From Syngnathus acus (Eukaryota > Chordata > Actinopteri > Syngnathiformes > Syngnathidae): a stretch of 64,000 nucleotides of DNA. The translations under genes and the position numbers were made by a program. Positions within the stretch are counted from its first letter, which is position 1; every line of letters begins with the position of its first letter. The notes beneath the pieces are model-generated. The model was not told the DNA's origin and did not search any database. It was given only the letters and a program-made list of their open reading frames with translations. Location of the stretch: NCBI RefSeq assembly GCF_901709675.1, contig NC_051100.1, forward strand, positions 7,288,786 through 7,352,785, written 5' to 3'. Positions 27,301 through 39,700 of the stretch are shown here, in pieces.

Positions 27301-28051
27301 CCGGGAACTGCATGATCTGGCTGTCTTTGTTTTTCTTTCTCCTGAATAAAAGAGTAACAAAAGAACTGACATTTGTTTATATATTAAAACAAAATTAATT
27401 AATTCTGAGATCCCTCAATTTTGAATTGCTGTACGAGTCAGCTTTATAATTAAACTGTTTTGGTATTGCATTTTTGAATGATGCACCAGGCCTTTTTTTT
27501 TTTTTTTTCTCCATTTATGAAGCAACCTTAACCAATAAAAAAGTGAATTTCAAACCGATAGCTGATTCGTCATCCACTACAATTTTGTAATGTTGAAGAG
27601 TTCAAATCTTTATTTGGGGGATCTTTATCAGCGGAGATTAAAATGTGATTAATTAATAATTAAAACTCTTGTAATTAATTAGATTTTTATTTATTTATTT
27701 ATTTTTTTTTTTTTTTTTTAAATCGGTGGACAGAACAAGAATGTACTTTAACCTCTTACCATACTTGATGAGGATGAAGAGCGTTCATCGTCACTATCAC
27801 TCAGATCAACACACTCCACTGGGCTGAGCTGGGCTTCCTGTGGGTAGAAGGTAGAAAATCTCAAACCATTACCCGAGATGCTGAATGAATACAAATACAT
27901 ATTAAATTACTCCTGACATAGAAATAATAAAAACATCTATGAATTACTGCTTCAGATTTTTATGGTTCAAAGTTTTAGACGGGTAAACTGTGTGACTTAC
28001 AGATACAAACTCCACATCGTCCTCATCATCCTGTGTATTTGGAGACGACAT
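24318..28051 (-). CDS. znf451: ZNF451-like E3/E4 SUMO-protein ligase, 10 coding exons, no PIN-like domain
   Basis: Nuclear C2H2 zinc-finger protein of the ZNF451 SUMO2/3 ligase family. Coding exons on the minus strand: 28051-28001, 27837-27760, 27341-27236, 27074-26927, 26822-26696, 26626-26467, 26331-26184, 26083-24648, 24514-24452 and 24358-24318. They total 2358 nt, or 785 aa plus TGA. All joins keep frame. The N-terminus holds the tandem SUMO-interaction motifs that form the catalytic module: VEFVS at 13-17 and VECVDLSDSDDE at 24-35, separated by EAQLSP. About a dozen C2H2-type fingers follow, mostly in the 1436-nt exon (for example CGHCPQKF...KRHC...H and CGVCDKRM...LHMCRIHGGAH). The C-terminus ELQEALQRSLLDF matches the human UIM-like end. 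Human ZNF451 is about 1061 aa. Most of the shortfall is the PIN-like domain, whose place is taken by a 133-bp intron (24515-24647). Confidence 0.94.
24552..24592. repeat. Fragment of a fish interspersed repeat in znf451 intron
   Basis: catccatgttctgtaccgct followed by tatcc is a diverged copy of the common fish repeat end 'ccatccattttctataccgcttatcc'. A minus-strand open frame through it (LTRSIQSREDKRYRTWM) is repeat-derived and not an exon. A related copy is at 41026-41052. Confidence 0.6.
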
Positions 28052-28055
28052 GAAT

Positions 28056-29986
28056 CTGTGGTGGGGGAAAAACGACACTTTAAGAGGGATCAGGAACTTG
28101 CAGTTCTAGCACAACAATCACCAAAGACTTCAAATGTGCTGACTAAATTAGCATTAGCATGTAAACCTTCCAACTATTGATTGCACTGAAGGGAACACAG
28201 GGATTCGTTATTGTTTGTTTACAACACTACCAAGGGATTCAGCAATAAGTTACCTACTGCTGTCGTTCTAGCTTATTTTAAAACCCCTTTTGTACAGATC
28301 AGTTTCAGGTATACGACGCGAGAGCTTCCAAAATAGTCAAATGAGCGCCGGAGAATGCAGGACAAAGATGGTACAATCGCTTTGGCCCGAGGAAACAAAA
28401 TACGGTCAACGACTTCATGGATACTGCACCATGGTATTTTATTTTTGTAGTTCTTTTAAATAGTAAATCCCGCTAGAGGGAGCACCCGGTTAATGCGGGA
28501 ATAAACACTAGTTAATAAATAACCGAAGAAGACTAAAAAGCGCCCAAAAGGGGCACATTTGATTTCCGATTTTTATCGTGCAAGCAAATCGCATTTCTTA
28601 GATGATCTCTATCGCTTATCTCTTGATGCCACTATGAAGTTTTACAACTAGCACAGAGAATTGTCTTTTTGACGACGCAAACTAATGGGGTTGATCAAAA
28701 TGTGGAGCTGAGATCTCACTTTAACAATCCGAAACTTAAGTTTGCTTCTGTGGGTTGTGACGTGAATCATCAAACAAAACGTTACCTTTATGCTTGCACT
28801 CCGTAGTTGACGTATATTTGCTTTCCCACCGTACGGTCTTAGCTACACGTTAGGAATGCCAAACTCCGCTAGGCACGTCATTTACGCGTTAGCACTCGTG
28901 TATTATACCGCGTGTCCCATGCGGGCGGTGTTTGAGTTACTTTAGGTTACCAAAACCATGCCGTTGTCGATACTGTTATTATGACATGTATTGCGGATTT
29001 ATTTCATTCAAAATGATTGTTTTTATTATTATTTTTTTTTTAATATGCACACGATGGAATTAGGGTTCCTAATTTAGGGATCATGGATATCATGAGGAGC
29101 TTGCAGGAGCTGTGCAACTCGCAGAGCGCACCCGTGTGGCGGGATGAATCAATGCAAATATGTGCACATTTTTGGATCAGCGTTTTGTATGCAGGCCGGT
29201 TTAGACAACTGAGCTTGTGGTGGGTCCCATGGATTCCTCTAAGGATTGACCATGATGGCATGCAACTTTAGATACAGCTGAGAAACTGCTTAAAAAAAAA
29301 AAAAAGCATAATGACAAACATGTTTCCCCTCACCCCGAGCTCCAAAATTGCGTAATCCTTATTGCATCAGACTGGCATGGGGGTGTTTGCTTGATCCTGA
29401 AAGTGTGTGCATATTACCTTCATCCTGGGCAAACCCTTGAGTACAAAAGCATAGAAAGAATGCACTTACATGTGCAATAGAGCTCGTAGAAAGCATGTCA
29501 ACGTAGATTATATTAAGCAGTCCCTGCCATAGAGAAATCCAAAAGCTTGATCCTTTTCGGGCATCTCTGCAGCAGCTTCCGCAAGGGCTTGGATGCAATG
29601 TTCTGAGTCTCTCCCTGCACCTTGTCAGAAATAAATGAGACTTGCTGCTGACTCACACACAACGTAACGGTATCACGATAGCCTGGGCTGTGGATCTCTT
29701 TTGCGCTTCACGAGTGGCCTAGTGAGCGGGACCCCCGTGCCTATCTCCTCCTTGGGCTTGGCGGAGGTAAAGGAGGTGGCGGAGGGGGGAGAGGTGGAGG
29801 AGTTGGAGGAGGAACAGGAGGCCGAAGAGGAGGAGCAGGAGGAACAGCAGGAGGGATAGGTGGGGGAGGAGGGAGAGGAGGAGGGAGAGGAGGAGGGGGG
29901 AGAGGAGGAGGGAGAGGAGGGAGAGGAGGAGGGAGCTGAGGAGGAGGTGTGAGTCGAGCGGCTCTCGGCTGCCTCATCTCAGCTTG
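28056..29986. other. Head-to-head spacer between znf451 and dst
   Basis: The znf451 start exon begins at an acceptor just upstream of its ATG (CCACAG before 28055), so a noncoding znf451 first exon and promoter must lie rightward, probably within 28.2-28.95 kb where CpG dinucleotides rise. No coding exon was found. In human a BEND6 gene lies in the equivalent interval; no BEN-domain-like frame is visible here. The right end is the polypurine tract in front of the dst membrane-anchor start. Confidence 0.5.
29760..29950. repeat. 190-bp polypurine (GGA/GAGG)n tract upstream of dst ATG
   Basis: The plus strand is almost pure A/G, with GGA and GAGG motifs and only scattered pyrimidines. It ends about 37 bp before the first dst ATG. 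Homopurine tracts of this length can form triplex (H-DNA) or G-rich structures. The minus strand translates as a polyproline frame (29741-29977) that I regard as a by-product of composition. Confidence 0.85.
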
Positions 29987-32900
29987 ATGATGATCGCTGC
30001 CGTGTTTCTGGTTCTCCTCAGGCCGCTCAGTCTTCAGTGCGCGCTGCTGTTGCTGTTGCTTTTACTCGGGACCATTGCCACGATCGTGTTTTTTTGCAGC
30101 TGGCAACGCAGTGTCGCTCACGGGAAGCAGCCCATCAAATCAGTGCTGTCAGGGCGCTCCAAGTGCCGCGGTGAGTGTTGGAGAATTGTTCATGTCCTCA
30201 TGACTCATGCCATGCCACGTCTGTTCCATACAGCCAAAGAATTTATTTGTAGGTGCCGAGCACCCACTGAGCCTTACATGCATGCAAAGATGCTGTTAGG
30301 AATGGTCCTTGCCCATGAGACGTGTTTATCTGCCTATGTACGATGCTTCTTGCGTTTAATCCAAGGCTAACTTGTTTTATCTATTCCGTAGTGGGCCTCC
30401 GAACGCATCATTTTCGATCAGAGGTAGGGATGAACTTTTGTCATTATCAGTTTGCTACGTCATTTTCGTCATGATCGTCAACACCATCATTTATGAAGAT
30501 AATTATTACAAATTTTAACTTAAGGCAAAAATTACCCCCTGATAATTTCTCATTTACTCCTGAAAATATGACACCCGTTATGGCTAAAACATTTGGTTTT
30601 ACTTTACGAAAGACCGCATTGCTATTTATGGACTACTAAGTGCGCAGTGCGCATATGTCATCAATAATGTGGGTGATTTGGCAATTTCATTTTCAGCAGG
30701 TTTAACACTCGTAAAGTGTTTTCGCAACAATATAAAGAGTAATATTTGATATTTGTTCTCAGTGAGAAATGTTAAGCACGTCATTGTACAATAACTGTAC
30801 AATGTTTTTGTGGTTTTAGTCAAGCTTGTCCTCGATGTCTATGCTTCCGGTTACGGGACTTTGATTTCAAAATAAACCATGAACCCTCAACATTTGTGGA
30901 ACATTTGTAATTGAATAATTGTTGAAGTCGTATAGTTGCTTCTCACATTCATGTTTGGTTTATGGGAGCTTTAGATCAGGGGATGCTTTGAGAATAATTG
31001 TCAATTTTTGTCTATGTGAAGCCCTTTGAGACTGCTTGTGATTTAGGGCTATACAAATAAACTTGACTTGACTTGTTTATGATTTGAATTACCAAACTGT
31101 TTCTAAAATATTGAAGGATAATGATACAAAAAGAAATACAAAAATAATTCAATTACAATTGAATTGAACTGAATTCAGCTATATCACAGATTCCTGATCC
31201 TGAGTTCTTATTAAATAATAAAACGACTTCTGAGCCTTCAAGCAAATGTGTTTGTATAACCTGGAGAGAGTTTTTGTGTCTTTCAAACTGAGTGGTTTTT
31301 AGACTTTTTGAGTGGTCTTTGGAATTTCCCTTTTTTTCCACTATATGTCGACCAAACACATCATTGCTAAAGCAACCCAAGTGTTATTGTAATTAAATGT
31401 CTGCTGTTGTTTCCCAGGGCTTCAGACACAGTCCACGCCACTCGAGAAGAAGCTCATATGCTCGGGTGACAGACGAAAAGTCCAATTTGGTGGAGGTCCC
31501 GGACAATGAGCCGGATTCCTCATCGATTCTCAGGAAAAGGAAAGTGAAGAAGCGAGTCCTGCCAGAGTTCTATCAGTCTGTGCAAGTCACCCCGACACGC
31601 AAAACTGTAGGTACTTTCTTTAGGTGAATGGTCAAAGTAAAAAATGACAAGTCTATAAACCCCTTTTGAAGATTTTTGTTATACAAAAATGAGACCAAAA
31701 AAGCCTTTTTAACATGACATATATTATACTACACACACACACACGAAAAATCATGTAGTGTTTCACACAGTATATAAACTATGCAGGCATTCTCTTGCTA
31801 TAAGTAATGTCACCAGCAAGTGATAGAAATTACATGGTTTCGATCCAGTGGGATGTGAAAAATGATCTCATCGATCGCCGTGGCTGTGCAGCTTCCTGCC
31901 TCCTCCATTAGTCGTGCTGCAATAATGCGGATAGCATATGAAAGCTATCAAGATGACCTAAGACATTTGTTTTCCATTAGAGTCAACTCAAAATCCACAC
32001 TACTATTGGCAAAAGTATTGGGTCACCTGGCTATGCATTAATGAAAGAATACTCCATTCAAAATGAAATAAATTAGAGTTGTCCGCCGCTTTTGCAGTTG
32101 TGACAGTTGTGTCCAATCTTCTGTGTTCATTGATCCAGAAGAACATTTGTGAGCGCAGGGTCACATCTCAATGTGTCTGTTCTTGAGGGTGCTTCGAACA
32201 ACTTCTAAGGTTCTATTGTGATCCAATTTTTTCTCCCTGCACGCTGTGGGTAGTAGCAACATGCTGCCAATGTGCACACAAATCTTTTTTAAAATGCTTT
32301 TTAAAAATGCTAATCTTTCTGTATTTAAATTGTATTTGACTTTTCTAGATGCATCATCTTATCGGAGAGTTTGAGGTATTATTATGGAGCTATGACTGGT
32401 GGCTCTCTTGTAAAACAGTGGACAAGCCTTGAATTAAAAAAAAACATGAGATGGTCTCTAATCTGTCAGCTATTCTTATCCCTGTCCAGATTGCTTCTTA
32501 CATAAAACAGAGAATCATTAAGGCTGACTCAGGGTACACACTTTTCTCCATAGTGCTTAACATTTCATCATCAGTATCATAATCTTATCTTTTGTGAGAG
32601 GAATATAAGCATGCAGAAAAAGATGACAAAATGCAACTTGTCACATTTTATCATGATGAAACATGGAAAAGCATGAAAGTGTTTCTATTATTAACAGTTT
32701 GACTGACCTCAGAACAGTTTTTCCAGTCGATTTCTTAAATTAGAATTCCTTCATGTATTCCAGTCAGATTTAGCAGCCCTGTTTATTGGGCTCTGTTCAA
32801 AACATTTTAAGAGGCAAGCAAATGTTCTTTTTGGCCTATATAGGACCTGCTTGGTTGGCACACATTCATCCAAGCTTTCTAACTGCGTCCAAATCCCCCT

Positions 32901-33767
32901 CAATAGTGTCACCTTATGGTGTATACATTAAAGTAAGTCAGCAGGAGCCCGCTGGTGCTCTTGTCCTGGCTGGTAGTGCGTCTATATCCTGCCAACACCT
33001 TTGTGGGTCGCTGTTGGCTGCAGCCTCTTCTCTGGCTGGCGCGCATGACGCTGGGGAACACAGGCACTCGCCTGCCCTCCCATCTCAGAACAGCCTGCCT
33101 GCCTGCCTCGACAGCACACGGCTCGCCATCACTCCCATCCCTTCGGCTCCTTCTGGTGCTCTGACATCACCTCGCATCATTCGCCAAATGCGCTCAATTC
33201 GCGACCCGCCCGGAGTATCCCCACAAGGGCGTGGTACTGCGTGGACGCACGAAATGTGAAGGGTGGAAGAAGATAACGCGCAAAATAGGATCGTTTTTGC
33301 GGGGTGCTTCGTATGATGTATAGCGTGGTAAGTCTTGATGTTGACCTGGCGGGGGAGCTATACACTATTGACCGCATGTTACCGTTAATTAGCGATCTTT
33401 TGTTGTGAAAACGGTTTTACTTTACGCAAATTGACCCCAATTGCCTGACTAATTTAAAACCTTTTTTTTCTCTCCCTCCACAATTGTCCTTTCATTTCAC
33501 AGTGACTGATTCAAAATTCGGATTTGTTTAATTATTATCTCCTTTTGTCTCAGAGCTCCTGCTCGGGGAACCCTTCCCTCCACTGCTCCATGTCTTCCTC
33601 TGCCGATTTATCCGAAGAGGAAGATTATATTGTCAAATCGGGGTCGACATCGCCGGCACCTGGCGATACTTTGCCATGGAACCTGCCCAGACATGAAAGG
33701 TCCAAGAGGAAAATTCAAGGAGGCTCCGTGCTGGATCCGGCTGAGAGAGCGGTGCTCAGAATCGCAG
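29987..33767 (+). CDS. dst: dst membrane-anchor N-terminus (BPAG1 isoform-2 type), 4 exons
   Basis: Exons 29987-30170 (phase 1 out), 30392-30423, 31418-31606 and 33554-33767 (phase 1 out). The first begins [19 protein letters not shown] and continues into a leucine-rich hydrophobic segment ending TIATIVFF, a single transmembrane anchor. Basic residues then follow ([14 protein letters not shown]), so the rest is predicted to be cytoplasmic. It closely matches the human isoform-2 start. The second exon ends HHFRSE and the third starts GFRHSPRH, both as in human. The fourth encodes [14 protein letters not shown] and [21 protein letters not shown], the conserved segment before the calponin-homology domain. 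The first ATG lies at 29987 with a second at 29990; either could start. Confidence 0.9.
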
Positions 33768-36700
33768 GTGAGCGCTCCTTATGTTGTTTGCGGGGTGACT
33801 GATGGGGAGGGTGCAAGTACAGCAGACGCACACATGGCTTTATTGTGACATCCTGAGCTTTTTTTGTGTGCGTGTGTGTAGGACACACCCTGCTCTCTGC
33901 GAGGGGCTGTGGCATGTGTGGTGGAATTTTGGATTAGGAAGCTGGTTGTGCATTTTGTTGGATAGATGGATGGCTGGATAGATACAGAAGATGGATTAAT
34001 GAAGCTGTTTTGCAATAATTCATGCAAATAGTATTCAATTTGGGTTGAAGTCTGGGCTCTCAAATGCTTTGCATTTTGCACAAAACTCTTCCCATTATGG
34101 CTCCCCAATAGAATTGTTCAAATGTCTTTGTAAAATCATTAATAAAGGATGGCAGTTGGTACACACATCAGTATGCATGAAGGCACGATTATTAGGTAAA
34201 TTAACATGACACTGTCCAGTCATTTGTTGGTGTGGGGCGTGTTAGGTCCGATTTTTCCACTTCCATCTTCTTAGGAAACAGCCAGGGAAGTGAATCTAGA
34301 TATCAAACCTTTATTCACACAATGTATACCTTTTATCTACATCTATTTATATTATAGTCTAGTCTATAGTCTAGGCTCGGCCAGTCTATAATTTGTTGGT
34401 TAACTGATAAAAGTAACAATCCCATCAGAATTTCGGAAAAATAAAGTCCTGCACGTTTGGTAGGTTTCAAACCAGCTCTGCGACTGAGCGCCTCTATTGG
34501 ACGCTGCAAAAAAATGAATGCGTCATTCTTGTAAAATGGGTCCAAAGGATGATTACCGAGGCCGCGTATCTACTTTAGTTGCCAACAAATCCTACTTTTT
34601 CATCAGATTTGAACAATAAAACAAGATTGAAAATCATCCAGGATGACATGCAAGGAGCGTCACTTTAACAGCGTGCACAGGTCCGCCCGCTTGTTTCCTA
34701 TCAACCCAGTCAAGTCCGGGCAGGAAGTTGGTCTTATTGGACGAACTGCACGCAAGGGAGGGATGTAGGGCGTTTCCTCCGGCGCAACAACAGCACCGAT
34801 CACTCTTGAGGAGCCACCACATACACATAAGCTTTTGGACACGCACAAAAATTACTGACGCGCGCGCGCGTGCACACACACATGCTGTGTCCCTGTCCGC
34901 CACTGTTGAGCGTCCAGTGTGTGGAGGCCGTGTTATGGCTCAGCACGCCGCGCAGGGCTATGTTCTCTCCGACGAAAAGGAATACCTCCAGGCTTATGAG
35001 GACGTTTTGGAAAAATACAAAGGTACGTTGACTCAGTGTTGGCCGGTTGTGGTGAAGGTTTAAAATGTGGTCCGGTTGCTGTTTGACAGCTCAATAAATG
35101 CCAGCATGACCCACCCTCCCAAGCAGCCAGCCCCACCTCTCCCCTTTCTCTGTCTGGCTCTGCTGCTCCCCTCTTGTGCTGTGGAAAGGTAGAAATGTTT
35201 CATATGTGATATCATAGGCATCATATATGATGAGATTAATTTGACAATCCGGTAATATGATGCATGAGGATTGTTCAGATGCTGTGTGGAGGTAGTGTTA
35301 GAATAAAAAAGCAATAGTGTGTAGTTTGTATAGTGACATGGAGGCACACCTAACCCTCTTTTTCTGTGATGACTAATTTGTCGGATGATGTTGGGCATCA
35401 TATTGATATTGTAATATATTGCATTATGTGACACTGATACACCAACAACAGATATCAATACCGCCACAGTCCGGTGTCCCAGTAGTTTTATTTGTATTTG
35501 TCGATTAATGTATAAATCTAATTACAGTCAGGGGAGCTGTGCTTTGTAAAATATAGATTTTTACTTACTTTACTTTAATTGTACTGAAAGTGATGCTTCT
35601 GTTTGGTGCACAACTAAAATATATTCAGGCGCACACCCACAAACACTGTATAGAAACAGAAACAAGTTATTTATGCAGTGACAAAAATGACTGTTTCATC
35701 AAGTATGAGCTTCTTTAGTTACTCGGGTATCTTTTTTTAAATCATAGCCATATTAGGCAAAATGGTTATATAATATATGATCAATGGCAAAATGCTATAA
35801 AATGTTGTGTTGTTGAGCTCTACATTTAATACCTTTTACTGAATTACTTTGGCAAGGTTTGGTCTAAAGAAGAGATCTGTGGTTTTAGTGTGGCTATTCA
35901 TTCATTTAGGTGAGGGGATTTGTTCTGAAGATATCTTCTGGATAAAAAGATAATACATACAAAAAAACGCATACTGCAGTAGTAGACCTTCCTTTCAGGG
36001 TGGTCCACCTATGTGATGATCTTATAGTGAGACAGATGAGACAATGAAGTAGCACGATTAGGCGTTTCCTCCTTTGAGGAGATGCTGCATCGAAGTGGAT
36101 ATGGTGCACATGAGCAGACTACATTACGGAGACAAAATCATGCACATGAGTTGTCAGGCCAGGCCAAAGGGTGGAGATCCTGTGGAGCTAAACTTAACCT
36201 GACAACCGGGCTTTTAACTCTTGTATCTCCTCGAAGCACATGCAAGCTAAGCATAGCAAAAAAAAACAAAAAAAAAAACAAGACCAGATAGGATACAAAG
36301 ATGCATTCATGAGTTCATTCCCTCAGTTGCTCTAAGCACAAGCTGGGTCAGCTGTGGTATTAAACACCCTGGTTTTACTCCATTGCAATCATATGATAGA
36401 GCACAATTAGCCAGAAGAAGAGCTGACTTCTTTGCTATCACATACATGAAGTCAGAATTGAACATCAGGATTTACAGTAGCCTCCCTGACTTTTACTTTA
36501 AAGATGAACTTTATCAAGAAGGGTAAGGCATGCTTTCCTCGTTTTTTCTGTTTGTTTAGAATGTAGCGTTCACAATAATACTCTTTTTCTTCTTCTTCTT
36601 CATGGATAGTGGTTAATGTTAAGTGTAAAGTGTACGGGGATAGATTTTTCCTTGGTAGACTTCCAGCTAATTGACATGATAGCATCGTACTTGATCCTTG

Positions 36701-39700
36701 CAAGAATTTATCACCATTTATCTGATTAGGTAGAGAGAAGGCAGACATTTTAAAGATGCCAAAGTTAGTAAATTTGTTGCATTCTTAATGTATTAGAAAA
36801 TCCACTTTTTTGTTAGGTTACTCAAACTATTACTTTCCCGTTACATTATCTGGATAGAACATTTGTCATAGCGCTGTAAGGTTGAGGGTTCAAAGCTATG
36901 ATCTTTTTTTTGTGTGGAGTTTGCTTGTTTGCTATGTATGCAGGTACTGGCTATACCTGCACACATCAGTATTTAAGTAGATCCAATACAACCCTTCACA
37001 AAGATACAATAGTAATGCTTAGCTTTTGAAGATAACTAGACATTCTACCTGGAAGTAAACCTGGCATTGTGGTACCTTATCACTGAGTAACCTAAGCTTA
37101 TATATGGTGCTATATTGGGCCTATATGACAGAATAAAGGTGATATAATAAAAGCTATAAGCAGGTCTACGTGACAGAATAAACACATACTAAAAGGACAA
37201 AACATAAAGGACCAGCAACGGCATAGCTCAAGGAACAACCAGTCGTGGCAATTGTGTCCAGTTGTGCTAGATATTCTCAATATAAAACTGTCATGATAAA
37301 CAAATGGTTACTCAGTAAGGCAGACTCTTATTGTCTTTTTGACATGGTTTTAATTCTTGCTGTTATGATGACCTCACGCCTCAAGCTTTTCCCCATGTGA
37401 TGGGAAAACTAGAAAAAGAACAAATTTCCATAGCCAACTTAACAACCCCAGCACAAAAACAAGCCAGCAGCCAGATGGCTCAGCGATGAAAGATATTTTA
37501 TTTCTTTGTACCGCCCTAACTAATTTATAGACGACAGTAGTTGCAGAATAAATGTTCATTTTTAATGACCTCTTCACATACAGGAGCTACTGTCACTTTG
37601 TGGAGTGTCAGGTTTATAATTACATGGAGACTTATGTCTATTTTCATGTATACCTGCACTTCAACAATCTAAAAATGTGTGAAAGATGAGGTCACGGTTA
37701 AACTGTGACATAGCATAGCCAAACTCGCATGGAGACGGGCATGTATTGGTTTGTGCTCGCCTGCAGGAATGTCTCCCTAATGAGGTATGAGAGGTGACAA
37801 ACATAACTTTACTCTTTGTCACACTGCAATTCACTGGTGGCTTTACAATAGACAATACAGATGTGGAATGACAAAGAGAGAATTTCCGGAGTAAGTGTGT
37901 AGAGTGCTGGGCTGTGTTGGATCACACTATTCTAGCAAAGCCTGTTTGGTAGGATATCAAGCTCTCAAACAGTCGACTGTCTTGAAATTGCCAAAGTTTC
38001 AATGCAATAAATGTTTGACGGCCCAGTCAAACTCTGAACGTTTTAATGGGTTTGAATGGCAGTATTACTATCTCCAAACACATTTCTATGGCTATGCATA
38101 TGATAAGAAGAGTTTGATCTTATGCAAACAAAGTTGACAATTGAAATCCTCACCCCCCTTCCTTTAACAATGTTTCACAACACCTCAAGGAGGGTTCTTG
38201 GTGATATTTTGTGACCCGGAACACACAGATTGAATCTGCTGGCTCAGATCTTATTGAATCCATATTCTGGATTCTACTTGCCCCGGTGGTGTTATCTGCC
38301 AGACGCTTCCTGGCATGCAGCATGTCTTTTCTCCTCCATCCTGCTGCAGCAGTCTCTCCTGACCGGACAAAGTTGATAAAGTAGGGCCCCAGTGGAAAGT
38401 TCTTTCAGCTTGCCGTCTGTCAACTGAGAAAGGTGACGCCTCTGCCAGGCGTGACTGGCAAGATGAGCGGACATGCAGTGGGCTAGCAGTCTTCCATGCA
38501 GCTGCTCCCCCCCCAGGGCATCGAAAAGAACTTTTTCCATTGACTTAATCTACATTCAACTGGTCATGTGGTTTTGTCCAACAGTGATAGCGGGTTGATT
38601 GTTTTTGACATTTTATTATTTTACTGTCGCTTTTTTTGGGTGTCCTCCTGGGCGTCGCCCTGCTCACCCCCTTTTGCGGCAATGTCGACGTCCCACTCAT
38701 CACATTCGAACGACCCACTGAGCGACCCACCCGTCATCCTCTCCATGGAGATTGTCTGTTATCGCACAAAAGACACTTTGTTTGTATGGGAGCAGCATAC
38801 AAGTTCCACAGACTTGTTCATGTGTCAAGTTGACTGTGGTGGTGGCTGACACTCCTTTTGACTGACGATTTGACATTTAAACATACTTTGAAAGTGCTCT
38901 CTCTTGCTCAACAGTTTACCATCCCAGCACTAGAAAAGCATTCAGTTAGTAGTTCAGCGCTCCACCAAAATAAGGCAGTGACCTTCTAAATCAACTTGTT
39001 CACACGTAACAAGAAGGTTCTTTGTACATTTCAACACTTTTATTGTGTAGATTTTGTTTCAGAGTATATTATGTAATGTTTCACAATGGTTTGGTCTGAT
39101 AACATAATCTCACGTCTATTTGTAAACAAGCCCTGCTATGTCGGACATGACTTTTATTTACTCTTCTGTGCTGACATCCCATTAGCTTCATTTTAAATGG
39201 GCTGTGTGATTTACTGAGCTCAAAATAGAATTTACTCCTTTATGTCTTAATTCTTTTGAAATCCTTAATTTAATCTTTTAATGTGTGCTTTTAAATGCTA
39301 AATGTCTTTGGTATTGATTTTTAATTGCAAAGTATACCAGCAATGCGGTCATATGCAGTTGCGTCATGCTTGTGTTGTATTTATATGCTGTCATGGTGAT
39401 GATGAGAAAAGCAACAGGACCGGACTCCTATCCACTGCTCTTTTCAACTTGTCTCACATGACATCATCTATTCCGAGTCCGACTCTGACTCACGCGCTGC
39501 ACCCAAGGCAGCCTTCCGCTCGGGCAAGCGCCGCCTTTCTCTGCTCAGTGCACATGCTTACAATTTATTTTGGAATGGCAACAGGAAATAGATTTGTTGC
39601 AATGATTGTTGTTCTGATCTTTAAAACTGTTGTTCAGATATGTTTGGGTAAAGGATTAGCATTAACTCAGAATTTAATGCCACATTTTTTGGGGGGGGCG

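Noticed and set aside
29741-29977. Minus-strand 78-codon polyproline frame resembling an FH1-like segment
   Set aside because: It is the direct translation of the GGA/GAGG polypurine tract, has no flanking exon or splice context, and lies antisense in the dst promoter/5' UTR.
32786-33259. 157-codon ORF upstream of dst exon 33554
   Set aside because: Low-complexity Ser/Ala/Pro frame in a GC-richer patch with no homology that I recognise and no suitable splice connection.
38681-38849. ATG frame [20 protein letters not shown] in the long dst intron as another first exon
   Set aside because: No good donor follows in a usable phase. It resembles no known dystonin or MACF1 start, and composition alone is weak evidence.
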